Source: Seonamhaeicola sp.
GTDB taxonomy: Bacteria; Bacteroidota; Bacteroidia; Flavobacteriales; Flavobacteriaceae
DNA: 64,000 bases
Reading direction: 5' to 3'
NCBI RefSeq assembly: GCF_028281565.1
Contig: NZ_JANQJQ010000016.1
Span: 62,001-126,000, forward strand
The notes below the pieces were generated by a model. It had not been told where the DNA came from. It saw nothing but the letters and a program-made list of their open reading frames with translations, and made no database searches. Positions 27,243-35,212 of this stretch are shown one piece after another; positions within the stretch are counted from its first letter, which is position 1; each line of letters starts with the position of its first letter. The translations under genes were made by a program, and so were the position numbers.

Positions 27243-27782
27243 ATGAAAGGTATTGTTTTTACAGAGTTTTTAGATTTAGTGGAAGATAAATTCGGGCTTG
27301 AAATGGTTGACAAAATTATTAGTAGTTCGGATTTAGAATCGGGAGGTGTTTACACATCTGTAGGGACCTACAAATTTTCGGAAATGCTTCAATTACTGCA
27401 ACACCTAAGTGCCAATACCGGCATAGCTATAGACGATTTGCTATTGGTTTATGCAGAGCATTTTTTTGGCGTTCTGGAAGAGAGTTACCCAGGACTTTTA
27501 GCCACTTACTCAGATCCCATAGACCTGCTTTCCTCAATAGAAAACCATATTCATATAGAAGTTCAAAAAATATATCCTGATGCTGAATTACCTACGTTTG
27601 AAGTGATTGAAAAAACCAATGATTCGCTGATTATGATTTATAAATCAAGCAGAGCCATGCATCATTTTGGATTGGGTTTAATGAACAAAACCTTTGAGCA
27701 TTTTAACGCTACCGCCACAATAGTTTTAGAAAAACTAAAGGAAGACGGTACAGAGGTAAAGTTTATAATCAATAAAAATTGA
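27243..27782 (+). CDS. H-NOX haem-based nitric oxide sensor
   Basis: A 179-residue H-NOX (HNOB) domain protein, the bacterial relative of the soluble guanylate cyclase haem domain. The N-terminus M-K-G-I-V-F-T-E-F-L is typical. The proximal haem ligand is His104 (H-I-E-V-Q-K-I-Y-P). The haem-propionate motif Y-x-S-x-R is present as Tyr133, Ser135, Arg137. The position equivalent to the distal Tyr140 of the Thermoanaerobacter oxygen-binding H-NOX is Phe142, so the protein should favour NO over O2. It directly overlaps the next gene (kinase), as in known H-NOX/HaHK pairs where NO-bound H-NOX inhibits the kinase. Confidence 0.93.
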   Translation: MKGIVFTEFLDLVEDKFGLEMVDKIISSSDLESGGVYTSVGTYKFSEMLQLLQHLSANTGIAIDDLLLVYAEHFFGVLEESYPGLLATYSDPIDLLSSIENHIHIEVQKIYPDAELPTFEVIEKTNDSLIMIYKSSRAMHHFGLGLMNKTFEHFNATATIVLEKLKEDGTEVKFIINKN

Positions 27783-29875
27783 TGAGTCAGGATAAAATTG
27801 ATATGTTGCAGCGTGCTTTGGCACGGGAAAAGGCAGCAAGGAAACAAGCAGAAAAAATCCTTGAAAATAAATCTGCCGAATTATATGATGCCAAGCAAAA
27901 GCTTGAAAAATCGTATTTCGAATTAGAATCCCTGTTAAATAGAAAAGACTCTGAACTTCAAGGGGTTTTTGAAAACATTGTGGATGCTTACGTTATTATT
28001 GATTTATGGGGCAATATTCTTAAAATGAATGATGCTGCGGTCAATTTATTGGGTTTTGATAATCCAAAAGAGGACTACAATTTAATGGATATGGCAAGAC
28101 CAAATGACATTGAATTGGTTACCGAATCTTTTAAAACATTACTAAAAGAAGGGTCTATTACAGATTTTTACATCAACATTATTACCAAAAAAAAAGAAGA
28201 AAAGCTGGTGCATATTAACGCAAGTATCATTTATGATAAAGGGGCTCCGGTTGCGGCACAGGGAATTGTTAGAGATGTAACTGAGGCCAAGCGAAATGCC
28301 GAATTGATAGAAGAGCAAAAAAAGGAGCTGGATGTTATTGTACAGAATTCTTCTTTAGGTATTGTGTTAACAGAATCCGGAAATATTGTAAGAACAAATG
28401 AAGCATTTCAGAAGTTATTGGGGTATTCCGAATCTGAGCTATCAAAATTAACCATTAAAGACATTTCATTAAAGGAGGATTTCCCATTATCAAGGGACTT
28501 TTTGATGAAGATGGATTCTGGTAAGATTGACAACTTTGTAGTTCAAAAGCGCTATAAGAAGAAAGACGGTTCTGTGGTATGGGCAAAAACCAATGTGAAT
28601 GCCGTAAGGAGTAGTACAGGAGATATTAAGTACCAGGTAGCATTAGTAGAAGATATTACCTCCGATAGAGAAAGGTCGTTAATTATAGATATGATTAATG
28701 ATCTGGCCAAAGCTATTCTTGGTAAAATGGATATTTATGAAATTGCCTGGGAGATTACTCATAATATTGCGGAGTATTTAAATACAGACGATTGTGTTAT
28801 TTATTTAGTAGATCAGGACCAGGGTACTTTAGAGCAAATTGCGGCTTATGGAGAAAAAGTAACTGCAAATCATCAGATCATTAATAAAATAAAACTTCCA
28901 ATTGGAAAAGGTATTGTGGGTACTGTAGCCAAAACCGGAAAGGCAGAACTCATTAAAAATACAGAGGAAGACAAAAGGTATATAGTGGATGAGAAACGAC
29001 GTTTTTCTGAAATAACAGTGCCAATTATTAGTGACGGTCAGGTTATAGGTATTATAGACTCAGAACATATTGATAAAAACTATTATACTCTAAAACAGCT
29101 ACATACGCTGGAGAATATAGCAAATTTGGTAGCTATGCAGTTAAAGAGTGCTATTAATTTAAGAGAGCGTCAAAAAGTGGAGTCCAAAAATAAAGACCTT
29201 TTAAATGAATTAGCCAAGAGTAATGATGAGCTTCAGGAATATGCCCATATGGTATCACATGATTTAAAATCGCCTCTGCGTAGTATTGATGCCCTGGTAA
29301 ACTGGATAAAAGAAGATAATGAGGATAAGCTGGATGCCGTGAGCCTTAAAAATTTTGAACTCATTGAAACGACGTTGGAAAAAATGGAGCAATTAATTGC
29401 TGATGTTTTGATGTACTCCAGTGTTGGAGCTCAAGCTTTAGAGGAGGAATTGGTTGATTTAAATGATATAGTGAAGGAACTTGAGAAGATATTATTTATA
29501 CCTAAACATATCTCAATTAAGGTATTAAATCCCTTGCCAAAAGTCAACGGAGACATAACCAAATTAAAACAATTGTTTCAGAATTTAATTAGCAATGCTA
29601 TTAAGTTTAATGACAAACCTAAGGGGTTAGTGGAAATTGATTTTCAGGAACAAAAGACACATTACCAATTCTCTGTTAAAGATAATGGTATGGGTATAGA
29701 AGAAGAATATCACAGCAAAATTTTTGAAATTTTTCATGTACTTAACAAACGTGAGGATTCAACAGGAATAGGGCTGTCTATAGTAAAAAAGATCGTAAAA
29801 CTACATATGGGGGATATTTGGATTGATTCAGAGTTAGGCAAAGGCACCACATTTTATTTTACACTGAAAAAATAA
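27782..29875 (+). CDS. H-NOX-associated PAS-PAS-GAF histidine kinase
   Basis: Cytoplasmic sensor kinase; the ATG at 27782 (697 residues) overlaps the H-NOX stop (TGATG). An N-terminal coiled coil with L-A-R-E-K-A-A-R-K-Q-A-E-K, common in H-NOX-linked kinases, is followed by two PAS domains (about 60-175, 185-300), a GAF domain (about 310-465), HisKA with the phospho-accepting His about residue 493 (V-S-H-D-L-K-S-P-L-R) and a HATPase end (D-N-G-M-G-I-E; G-I-G-L-S-I-V-K-K). It has no membrane segment. It probably receives the NO signal from H-NOX and feeds the HPt and regulators encoded next. An in-frame TTG just upstream (27779) is not needed. Confidence 0.92.
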   Translation: MSQDKIDMLQRALAREKAARKQAEKILENKSAELYDAKQKLEKSYFELESLLNRKDSELQGVFENIVDAYVIIDLWGNILKMNDAAVNLLGFDNPKEDYNLMDMARPNDIELVTESFKTLLKEGSITDFYINIITKKKEEKLVHINASIIYDKGAPVAAQGIVRDVTEAKRNAELIEEQKKELDVIVQNSSLGIVLTESGNIVRTNEAFQKLLGYSESELSKLTIKDISLKEDFPLSRDFLMKMDSGKIDNFVVQKRYKKKDGSVVWAKTNVNAVRSSTGDIKYQVALVEDITSDRERSLIIDMINDLAKAILGKMDIYEIAWEITHNIAEYLNTDDCVIYLVDQDQGTLEQIAAYGEKVTANHQIINKIKLPIGKGIVGTVAKTGKAELIKNTEEDKRYIVDEKRRFSEITVPIISDGQVIGIIDSEHIDKNYYTLKQLHTLENIANLVAMQLKSAINLRERQKVESKNKDLLNELAKSNDELQEYAHMVSHDLKSPLRSIDALVNWIKEDNEDKLDAVSLKNFELIETTLEKMEQLIADVLMYSSVGAQALEEELVDLNDIVKELEKILFIPKHISIKVLNPLPKVNGDITKLKQLFQNLISNAIKFNDKPKGLVEIDFQEQKTHYQFSVKDNGMGIEEEYHSKIFEIFHVLNKREDSTGIGLSIVKKIVKLHMGDIWIDSELGKGTTFYFTLKK

Positions 29876-29877
29876 TT

Positions 29878-30195
29878 ATGGAACAACCCAATTTATCTTA
29901 TATCGACGAACTTTCAGGAGGCGATGAAGCCTTTAAAAAAAAGCTCATTGCCATAATTAAAAAAGAATTTCCGGAGGAAAAGGAGCAATACTTTAAAAAC
30001 TTTGGGGCACAAAATTTTAAAGCTACGGCAGAAAATGTCCACAAACTTAAACATAAAATTAGTATTTTAGGGCTTGAAAAAAGTTATAAGATAGCTGAAA
30101 ATTTTGAGGCAGGTTTAAAGGAAAATAGTACTGTTGGCCACGAAGCATTTCATGAAACCCTTCAAACAATTTCAGATTATTTAACAACTTTGTAA
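29878..30195 (+). CDS. Histidine phosphotransfer (HPt) protein
   Basis: A 105-residue helical HPt domain that relays phosphate between kinase and response regulators. The phospho-His lies in V-H-K-L-K-H-K-I-S-I-L-G-L, which fits the family pattern H-x-L-K-x-x-x-x-x-L-G. It starts 2 nt after the kinase stop and 9 nt before the LytTR regulator gene. Its presence makes this a multi-step phosphorelay. Since the kinase lacks its own receiver, the stand-alone receiver at 26832 could be the intermediate step. Confidence 0.88.
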   Translation: MEQPNLSYIDELSGGDEAFKKKLIAIIKKEFPEEKEQYFKNFGAQNFKATAENVHKLKHKISILGLEKSYKIAENFEAGLKENSTVGHEAFHETLQTISDYLTTL

Positions 30196-30204
30196 CCCCG
30201 TTTT

Positions 30205-30915
30205 ATGAACTGTATTATTATTGATGATGAGGCTACAGCCCGTACCATTATAGAACAATTGTGTTCTAATATTCCAGATATTAATGTATTAGAAGCGTTT
30301 CCAAATGCTATTCAGGCCATTAAATACCTGAATCAGTATGAGGTTGATTTGATTTTTTTGGATATCCATATGCCTGATTTTACGGGCTTTGATTTCATTC
30401 AAACGCTGAAGAACCCGCCTAAAATTATTTTAACCACCTCTGATGCTAAATTTGCCATTGAGGCTTTTGAATATGACTGCATTGTGGATTATTTGGTAAA
30501 ACCTATTGCATTACCGCGGTTTGAAAAGGCTATACAAAAGGCGGCATCATTAAAGGCAGTGCCAGATTTAACCCCGGTATCCGAAACTGTGGAAAGCACA
30601 AATAACAATGATCTGTATGTTAATATTGACAGGCGATTGGTGAAGATCAATATGCCTGATATCTACGTGATAGAAGCAAAAGGTGATTATATAAATATTA
30701 AAACCGAAACAACCAACCATGTGGTTCATTCCACATTGAAGAAAATTGAAGATAAACTTCCAAAAACCACCTTCTTAAAGGTGCATCGTTCATATATTAT
30801 AAACACGACTAAAATAGTTGATATTGAGGACAATAGTGTGCTGATAAAGCAGGATATTATTCCTGTAAGCAGAGCGAACAGGAGCGAATTAATGAAACGC
30901 CTGAATTTGCTTTAA
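30205..30915 (+). CDS. LytTR-family response regulator
   Basis: A 236-residue regulator. The N-terminal receiver has I-I-I-D-D-E-A-T-A-R and the phospho-Asp in L-I-F-L-D-I-H-M-P-D. The C-terminal LytTR DNA-binding domain (about 135-235) has the family landmarks I-Y-V-I-E-A-K-G-D-Y-I-N-I, L-K-K-I-E-D-K-L, F-L-K-V-H-R-S-Y-I-I-N and I-P-V-S-R-A-N-R. LytTR proteins (AgrA, YehT/BtsR, YpdB) bind direct repeats about 21-22 bp apart. Just such repeats occur upstream of the four transcription units around it. It closes the H-NOX signalling operon and is the best candidate for the output regulator of the exopolysaccharide genes. Confidence 0.93.
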   Translation: MNCIIIDDEATARTIIEQLCSNIPDINVLEAFPNAIQAIKYLNQYEVDLIFLDIHMPDFTGFDFIQTLKNPPKIILTTSDAKFAIEAFEYDCIVDYLVKPIALPRFEKAIQKAASLKAVPDLTPVSETVESTNNNDLYVNIDRRLVKINMPDIYVIEAKGDYINIKTETTNHVVHSTLKKIEDKLPKTTFLKVHRSYIINTTKIVDIEDNSVLIKQDIIPVSRANRSELMKRLNLL

Positions 30916-30930
30916 CGACACATATAAACC

Positions 30931-30961
30931 ATTCACCTTTAGTAAGCCCCCTGTTTAACGA
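30931..30961 (+). promoter_or_regulatory. LytTR-like direct-repeat site upstream of the TolC-like gene
   Basis: ATTCACCTT (30931-30939) and GTTTAACGA (30953-30961) lie 22 bp apart. The second is 7 of 9 to ATTCAACGA. A -7-like TACTTTAG at 30991 lies 38 bp from the proximal repeat, the same spacing as at the two downstream units, but it is so close to the GTG at 31003 that the mRNA would be leaderless. The site is therefore less certain than the others. Confidence 0.5.
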
Positions 30962-31002
30962 TTACTTCGTTCTAAAGTATATATAGGAAGTACTTTAGAG
31001 GC

Positions 31003-32523
31003 GTGAAACAGATTATTATATATTGCATTTGTACTTTTTATATTGGTATAGGTCAGGCACAAATATTGGGTGATTTGCTTGAGAAAGCCGATAGCTTATA
31101 CGAAGCTGCCCATGTGGATCTGGAGTTTCCAAAAGACACTAACGCTCATTTTCCATTCAGTACATCTATTCCAAAAAAATATGATGCCAACTACTATCAG
31201 ATGCAATTAAAAGAACTGGAAGCTACACAATTTAAACAAGACATAGGGTTAGCGTTTAAAGCCAGTACAAATTACAATTTCAGAGATGCGTTTGACGAGG
31301 AACAAAACAATTTTAACAGGTTTAGGTTTAGAGCAGAACTGGAGTGGCATATTCTTAAAAATGGTTTCATACACAACAGAACTAAAGGACAGCAAAAATA
31401 TAATGAAGCAGAAAACTTAAAATTACAAAACCGGGATGCCACAAAACAACTGTGGAGGCGCCAGTTTAGAATAGATTACAGTTATATAGCCAATAATGAA
31501 ACAATAGAATTGTTGACCCGTTTTCTGAATTTTGAAAATGCCTATTTCGATTTTTTAAACAAACTATACACCGAAAAGTATATAAAAAGAGAACAACTGA
31601 TTAGAGTAGGCAATCAAATTCATATCCTGAAAAGTCAATTGGAACTTGTAAAACAAGAAAACCATATCATAAAAGACAGTATTTCAGAAAACGCATTATT
31701 AAAACACAAACTCTCCATTTTTTCTATAAAAGCTGATAGTATTTCTTTATCGTCTGAACAATACAATAATTCATTTTTACAGGAAAACATGCAGCTTCAG
31801 CATCGGGCTATTAATGATCTGAGCCTGTCGGTCTATGTCAATCAAAACATTAATTACGCCTCAACCCAGAGCCAATATTTTCCCGCTGTAGGCATTCGGT
31901 TTAAAGCACCGATACGATTTAACAAGAGACAAGATATTATAAAAACCAAACTGCAATTATTGGCAGCAGAAGAAAAAAATAAAAATGTTGGTCAGTACAA
32001 CACAATAATTACCCATATCAATGCATATAATGAGAAATTAAAAGATCTTCAAAATCAATACAAAAGTTGGAATATTTTAGAAGAGCGGATTAGAATTTTA
32101 AACCTTCTCAAAGCTGAATTGAACACTTATAAAACGGGACTTTTAATTTTAGAATTAACCGAAGAGAAATTTAAGGTTTTAGAGAACATCATTCAGATTA
32201 AAAGACAACTGTATACCAGTTTTTCTCATCTTTACCAGTTATGCCCCCAGGATAATTTACAGGATATGTTGTTGCCTTATACTTTTGAAAAAGAAGTAGA
32301 AAGGGAAGCTATTCTTTTTACAAGAAGCGCCCATTATACACTCGATTTTCAATTTGAATTTATTAGAACCAAAGCGCAATTTTCAATTTTGGTTCCAACA
32401 GAGGATACAGGCATTCAAAAGTATTTAAAAGACAAAGGGGTTGCATATTCTATGACAACCGAAAAAGAGATCCAAACGGTATCGCAGTTGATATCCAACG
32501 AACTTCAAAAATTGAACATATGA
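31003..32523 (+). CDS. TolC-like outer-membrane efflux/secretion protein
   Basis: A 506-residue exported protein. The GTG at 31003 gives a signal peptide (K-Q-I-I-I-Y-C-I-C-T-F-Y-I-G-I-G-Q-A) with cleavage before Q-I-L-G. The mature part is rich in heptad-like Leu/Lys/Glu helices around two repeat halves (residues about 85-280 and 290-420), as in TolC-type channel-tunnels; the C-terminal 80 residues are an extension. It would form the outer-membrane channel for the HlyD-like adaptor encoded next. No ABC transporter is in the cluster, so a polysaccharide-secretion role with the downstream synthase is more likely than drug efflux. Confidence 0.75.
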   Translation: MKQIIIYCICTFYIGIGQAQILGDLLEKADSLYEAAHVDLEFPKDTNAHFPFSTSIPKKYDANYYQMQLKELEATQFKQDIGLAFKASTNYNFRDAFDEEQNNFNRFRFRAELEWHILKNGFIHNRTKGQQKYNEAENLKLQNRDATKQLWRRQFRIDYSYIANNETIELLTRFLNFENAYFDFLNKLYTEKYIKREQLIRVGNQIHILKSQLELVKQENHIIKDSISENALLKHKLSIFSIKADSISLSSEQYNNSFLQENMQLQHRAINDLSLSVYVNQNINYASTQSQYFPAVGIRFKAPIRFNKRQDIIKTKLQLLAAEEKNKNVGQYNTIITHINAYNEKLKDLQNQYKSWNILEERIRILNLLKAELNTYKTGLLILELTEEKFKVLENIIQIKRQLYTSFSHLYQLCPQDNLQDMLLPYTFEKEVEREAILFTRSAHYTLDFQFEFIRTKAQFSILVPTEDTGIQKYLKDKGVAYSMTTEKEIQTVSQLISNELQKLNI

Positions 32524-32611
32524 AATGAGCCATATCAATTCAGTTGATACCAACTAATGACTTCCATGGCAAATTACATCAGACCTATAAAAAACAATAA
32601 AACTTGAACAG

Positions 32612-33631
32612 ATGAAAAAATTTGAGTACAAAAAAGGAAAAGCCATCATCAGAACCTTAAAAGAACCAAAGATCAAAAAAAAGAAATTTAATATAGATCG
32701 TCTCATCTATTTTTTAATTCTTATCGGTTTGTTTTTCTGGCTGGTAAGTTTTGCCTATAAGAAAACTACCTGGATTCATGGTAATGGGCAAATGCTCATG
32801 GAAAAAGTGGATGTGAATTTCACGAATGACATCAGGGTAAAAGACATATTTATTAACGAAGGCCAAATGGTAAATGTTGGAGATACATTATTCAATTATT
32901 TCCAGGACGACTTTGACAGTGATGCGTCTTTAGTACTAAGAGGTCTTGACAGAACTGAAAAACGAGATCATGATCTGCAGGAGCTATCAAAAGAAATACA
33001 GTTAAAGTATATTGAATTAAACCATTTAAAAGAACAATTGGCACTCTTGATATCACGGGAAAAACAAGCTGTAAAATTGGTATTACTGGATGTTTATATA
33101 AAGGTGCAACTGGATGATATTATAAACAAAAAGCTGCAGTTACAGTCTAAAATAAAGCTTTTACAAAGTGAAATAAACTTACTGGGGTTGCAGAAGAAGT
33201 ATTTGATTAAAAGTCCCGGAGGCTTCATGGGGACAGGTTCAAACTATGGTAACGCCTATATATCACCAATAAAAGGTGTTATAGGGCAAATATTAAAGAA
33301 TAGTGAGGAGGCCTGTTATAAGACAGAAAACGTCATGACCATACATAATGAAGAAAATGTATTTATTAAGGCCTATTTCAATTTGAAAGACATAGCAGAA
33401 GTAAAAGAAGGCAGTATGGTATATGTTGAGTTTCCCGATAACAGCAGTTCAAAAGGCATTATAAACAAGTTATACATAGCTACTTATGAAGCACCTTCGG
33501 AGTTTCAGAAGAAATACGAGCCTACAGAACGTAATATTCTGGCAGAAATAATCCCTATGAATAAAGAAGAAATCCCTGAATGGGGGAAATACTATAAACT
33601 CAACCTAAAGGTAAAAGTTAGTAAATACTGA
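32612..33631 (+). CDS. HlyD-like membrane-fusion protein
   Basis: A 339-residue inner-membrane adaptor. One membrane segment (about residues 30-48: L-I-Y-F-L-I-L-I-G-L-F-F-W-L-V) is followed by a barrel/lipoyl half-motif (D-I-F-I-N-E-G-Q-M-V-N-V-G-D-T), a coiled coil (about 105-200) and a second lipoyl half (I-S-P-I-K-G-V-I-G-Q-I-L-K) with a C-terminal beta-barrel. It is laid out like Alg44/HlyD adaptors that bridge an inner-membrane synthase and an outer-membrane channel. It follows the TolC-like gene in the same transcript and ends before a terminator. Confidence 0.85.
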   Translation: MKKFEYKKGKAIIRTLKEPKIKKKKFNIDRLIYFLILIGLFFWLVSFAYKKTTWIHGNGQMLMEKVDVNFTNDIRVKDIFINEGQMVNVGDTLFNYFQDDFDSDASLVLRGLDRTEKRDHDLQELSKEIQLKYIELNHLKEQLALLISREKQAVKLVLLDVYIKVQLDDIINKKLQLQSKIKLLQSEINLLGLQKKYLIKSPGGFMGTGSNYGNAYISPIKGVIGQILKNSEEACYKTENVMTIHNEENVFIKAYFNLKDIAEVKEGSMVYVEFPDNSSSKGIINKLYIATYEAPSEFQKKYEPTERNILAEIIPMNKEEIPEWGKYYKLNLKVKVSKY

Positions 33632-33653
33632 TACCGAATACTTCTGCCTGTAC

Positions 33654-33687
33654 ATGCCTTAAGCTTCTGTCTTAAGGCATTTTTTTA
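33654..33687 (+). terminator. Intrinsic terminator after the TolC/HlyD unit
   Basis: ATGCCTTAAG (33654-33663), 7-nt loop, CTTAAGGCAT (33671-33680) and a T-run. This perfect 10-bp stem separates the secretion pair from the dehydrogenase/glycosyltransferase operon. Confidence 0.88.
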
Positions 33688-33696
33688 TCAAAAACC

Positions 33697-33785
33697 ATTT
33701 AACTACACAAAAATACCATTCGTCTTTACAAGCGGGCGCATCCAACTAATAATAATAAATAGACAGCAATAGCTCCCTAATTTTG
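33697..33785 (+). promoter_or_regulatory. Triple LytTR-like repeat and -7 element of the polysaccharide operon
   Basis: Three direct repeats: ATTTAACTACA (33697), ATTCGTCTTTA (33718) and ATCCAACTAAT (33740), spaced 21 and 22 bp. A perfect -7 element TAATTTTG lies at 33778-33785, 38 bp from the proximal repeat start, and the gene starts at 33825. This is the strongest of the four LytTR-like sites. Confidence 0.7.
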
Positions 33786-33824
33786 AGGTGTAAATAAATA
33801 TTAAATAATTTAAAATCATAAACT

Positions 33825-35192
33825 ATGAGTTCTATTCCAAAAATTAAAAACGATCATGCGCCGGTAATTAATTTTCCAAAACTGGCATACAAGAAGAATC
33901 AATTATTTAATGACCTAAAAAACAAAAAGGAAAATATGGCCGTTGTTGGCCTGGGTTATGTAGGACTACCTTTAGCAGTACACATGGCTTCAAAATTTAA
34001 AGTAATTGGTTATGATGTTAATGCAGACAAGGTAATGCAATTAATGCAACATAAAGACCCTTGCGAAGAATTGCACAGCAGCGAATTTAAGAACAAGGAT
34101 ATTGCATTTACGGTAAACGAAAAGATACTAAAGGATGCTAAGTTTTACATTGTTGCGGTTCCTACTCCAATTAATGAGCTTAAAAAACCGAATCTTACTC
34201 CGCTAAAATCAGCCACAGCTACCATAGCAAAATATTTGAAAAAAGGAGATTGTGTGGTGTTTGAATCTACCGTTTTTCCGGGTTGTACCGAAGAAGTTTG
34301 CGTGCCCATCTTAGAGCGTATTTCCAGGTTAAAATTCAATAAAGATTTTACTGTTGGATATTCACCGGAAAGAATCAACCCGGGAGATACAAAGCACACG
34401 TTTACCAAAATTAAAAAAATTGTTTCAGGAAGTACTGATGAAAGCTTAGAGCTTATTGCAAATGTTTATGAAGCCGTTGTTGAAGCAGGCGTTCATAAAG
34501 CACCGGAAATTAAAGTAGCAGAATCTGCTAAAGTAGTTGAGAACATTCAAAGAGATGTAAATATAGGCTTAATGAATGAACTTTCTCAGATTTTCGGAAC
34601 CTTAAATATTAACACCAAGGATGTGCTTGAGGCCGCCGGGACAAAATGGAACTTTCATAATTATTATCCTGGTCTGGTAGGTGGTCATTGCATAGGTGTG
34701 GATCCCTATTACTTAATAGAAAAAGCTAAAGAAAACAAATATACTCCCATGCTTTTAGAGCAGGTAAGAGAAGTCAATGAAGGTATGATTGGGTATATCG
34801 CTTTGCAGTTAGAAAGACAATTTTTTAACAAACGATTCTTAAGTAAAGAAGTGTCCGTTTTGGTTAAAGGTATAACGTTTAAGGAAAATGTAAATGATAT
34901 TAGAAACTCGAAAACGGCAGAGCTTTGTTTGGAATTGCAAAAAAGGGGTTACAGGGTTGTCGTACAGGATTATATGGCTAATCCTGAAGAGGTGAAAAGA
35001 AGGTATGGCTTGGAAATTGTAGAAAATACGTCTGAAGAATTTGATGCCATTATTCTGGCAGTAGATCATGAAGATTACAGACATTTAGCCCATTACGATT
35101 ACTTGAAAAATGGTACGAAAGACACTATTATATACGATATAAAGGGTGATAAAAAAGACCGTTTTCCTAAGGAAGTCTATATGTCTTTATAA
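33825..35192 (+). CDS. Nucleotide-sugar dehydrogenase (UDP-HexNAc/UDP-Glc 6-dehydrogenase family)
   Basis: A 455-residue NAD-dependent dehydrogenase of the WbpO/TviB/UDP-Glc DH family, which oxidises the C6 of a nucleotide sugar to a uronic acid. NAD site: V-V-G-L-G-Y-V-G-L-P-L-A (about residues 40-51). Other landmarks: A-V-P-T-P, E-S-T-V-F-P-G-C-T, Y-S-P-E-R-I-N-P-G-D and the catalytic Cys in G-G-H-C-I-G-V-D-P-Y-Y-L (about residue 288). The G-H-C-I-G-V-D-P-Y-Y-L block is typical of the HexNAc branch. It heads an operon with a regulator-like protein and a GT2 synthase, so it likely supplies an acidic sugar for an extracellular polysaccharide. Confidence 0.88.
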   Translation: MSSIPKIKNDHAPVINFPKLAYKKNQLFNDLKNKKENMAVVGLGYVGLPLAVHMASKFKVIGYDVNADKVMQLMQHKDPCEELHSSEFKNKDIAFTVNEKILKDAKFYIVAVPTPINELKKPNLTPLKSATATIAKYLKKGDCVVFESTVFPGCTEEVCVPILERISRLKFNKDFTVGYSPERINPGDTKHTFTKIKKIVSGSTDESLELIANVYEAVVEAGVHKAPEIKVAESAKVVENIQRDVNIGLMNELSQIFGTLNINTKDVLEAAGTKWNFHNYYPGLVGGHCIGVDPYYLIEKAKENKYTPMLLEQVREVNEGMIGYIALQLERQFFNKRFLSKEVSVLVKGITFKENVNDIRNSKTAELCLELQKRGYRVVVQDYMANPEEVKRRYGLEIVENTSEEFDAIILAVDHEDYRHLAHYDYLKNGTKDTIIYDIKGDKKDRFPKEVYMSL

Positions 35193-35212
35193 TTCAAAAT
35201 TCAGCTTAAGTC

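Noticed and set aside
30991-30998. TACTTTAG as the -7 element of the TolC-like gene
   Set aside because: It has the right distance from the LytTR repeats, but the mRNA would begin at the GTG itself; kept only as a remark until a start site is mapped.
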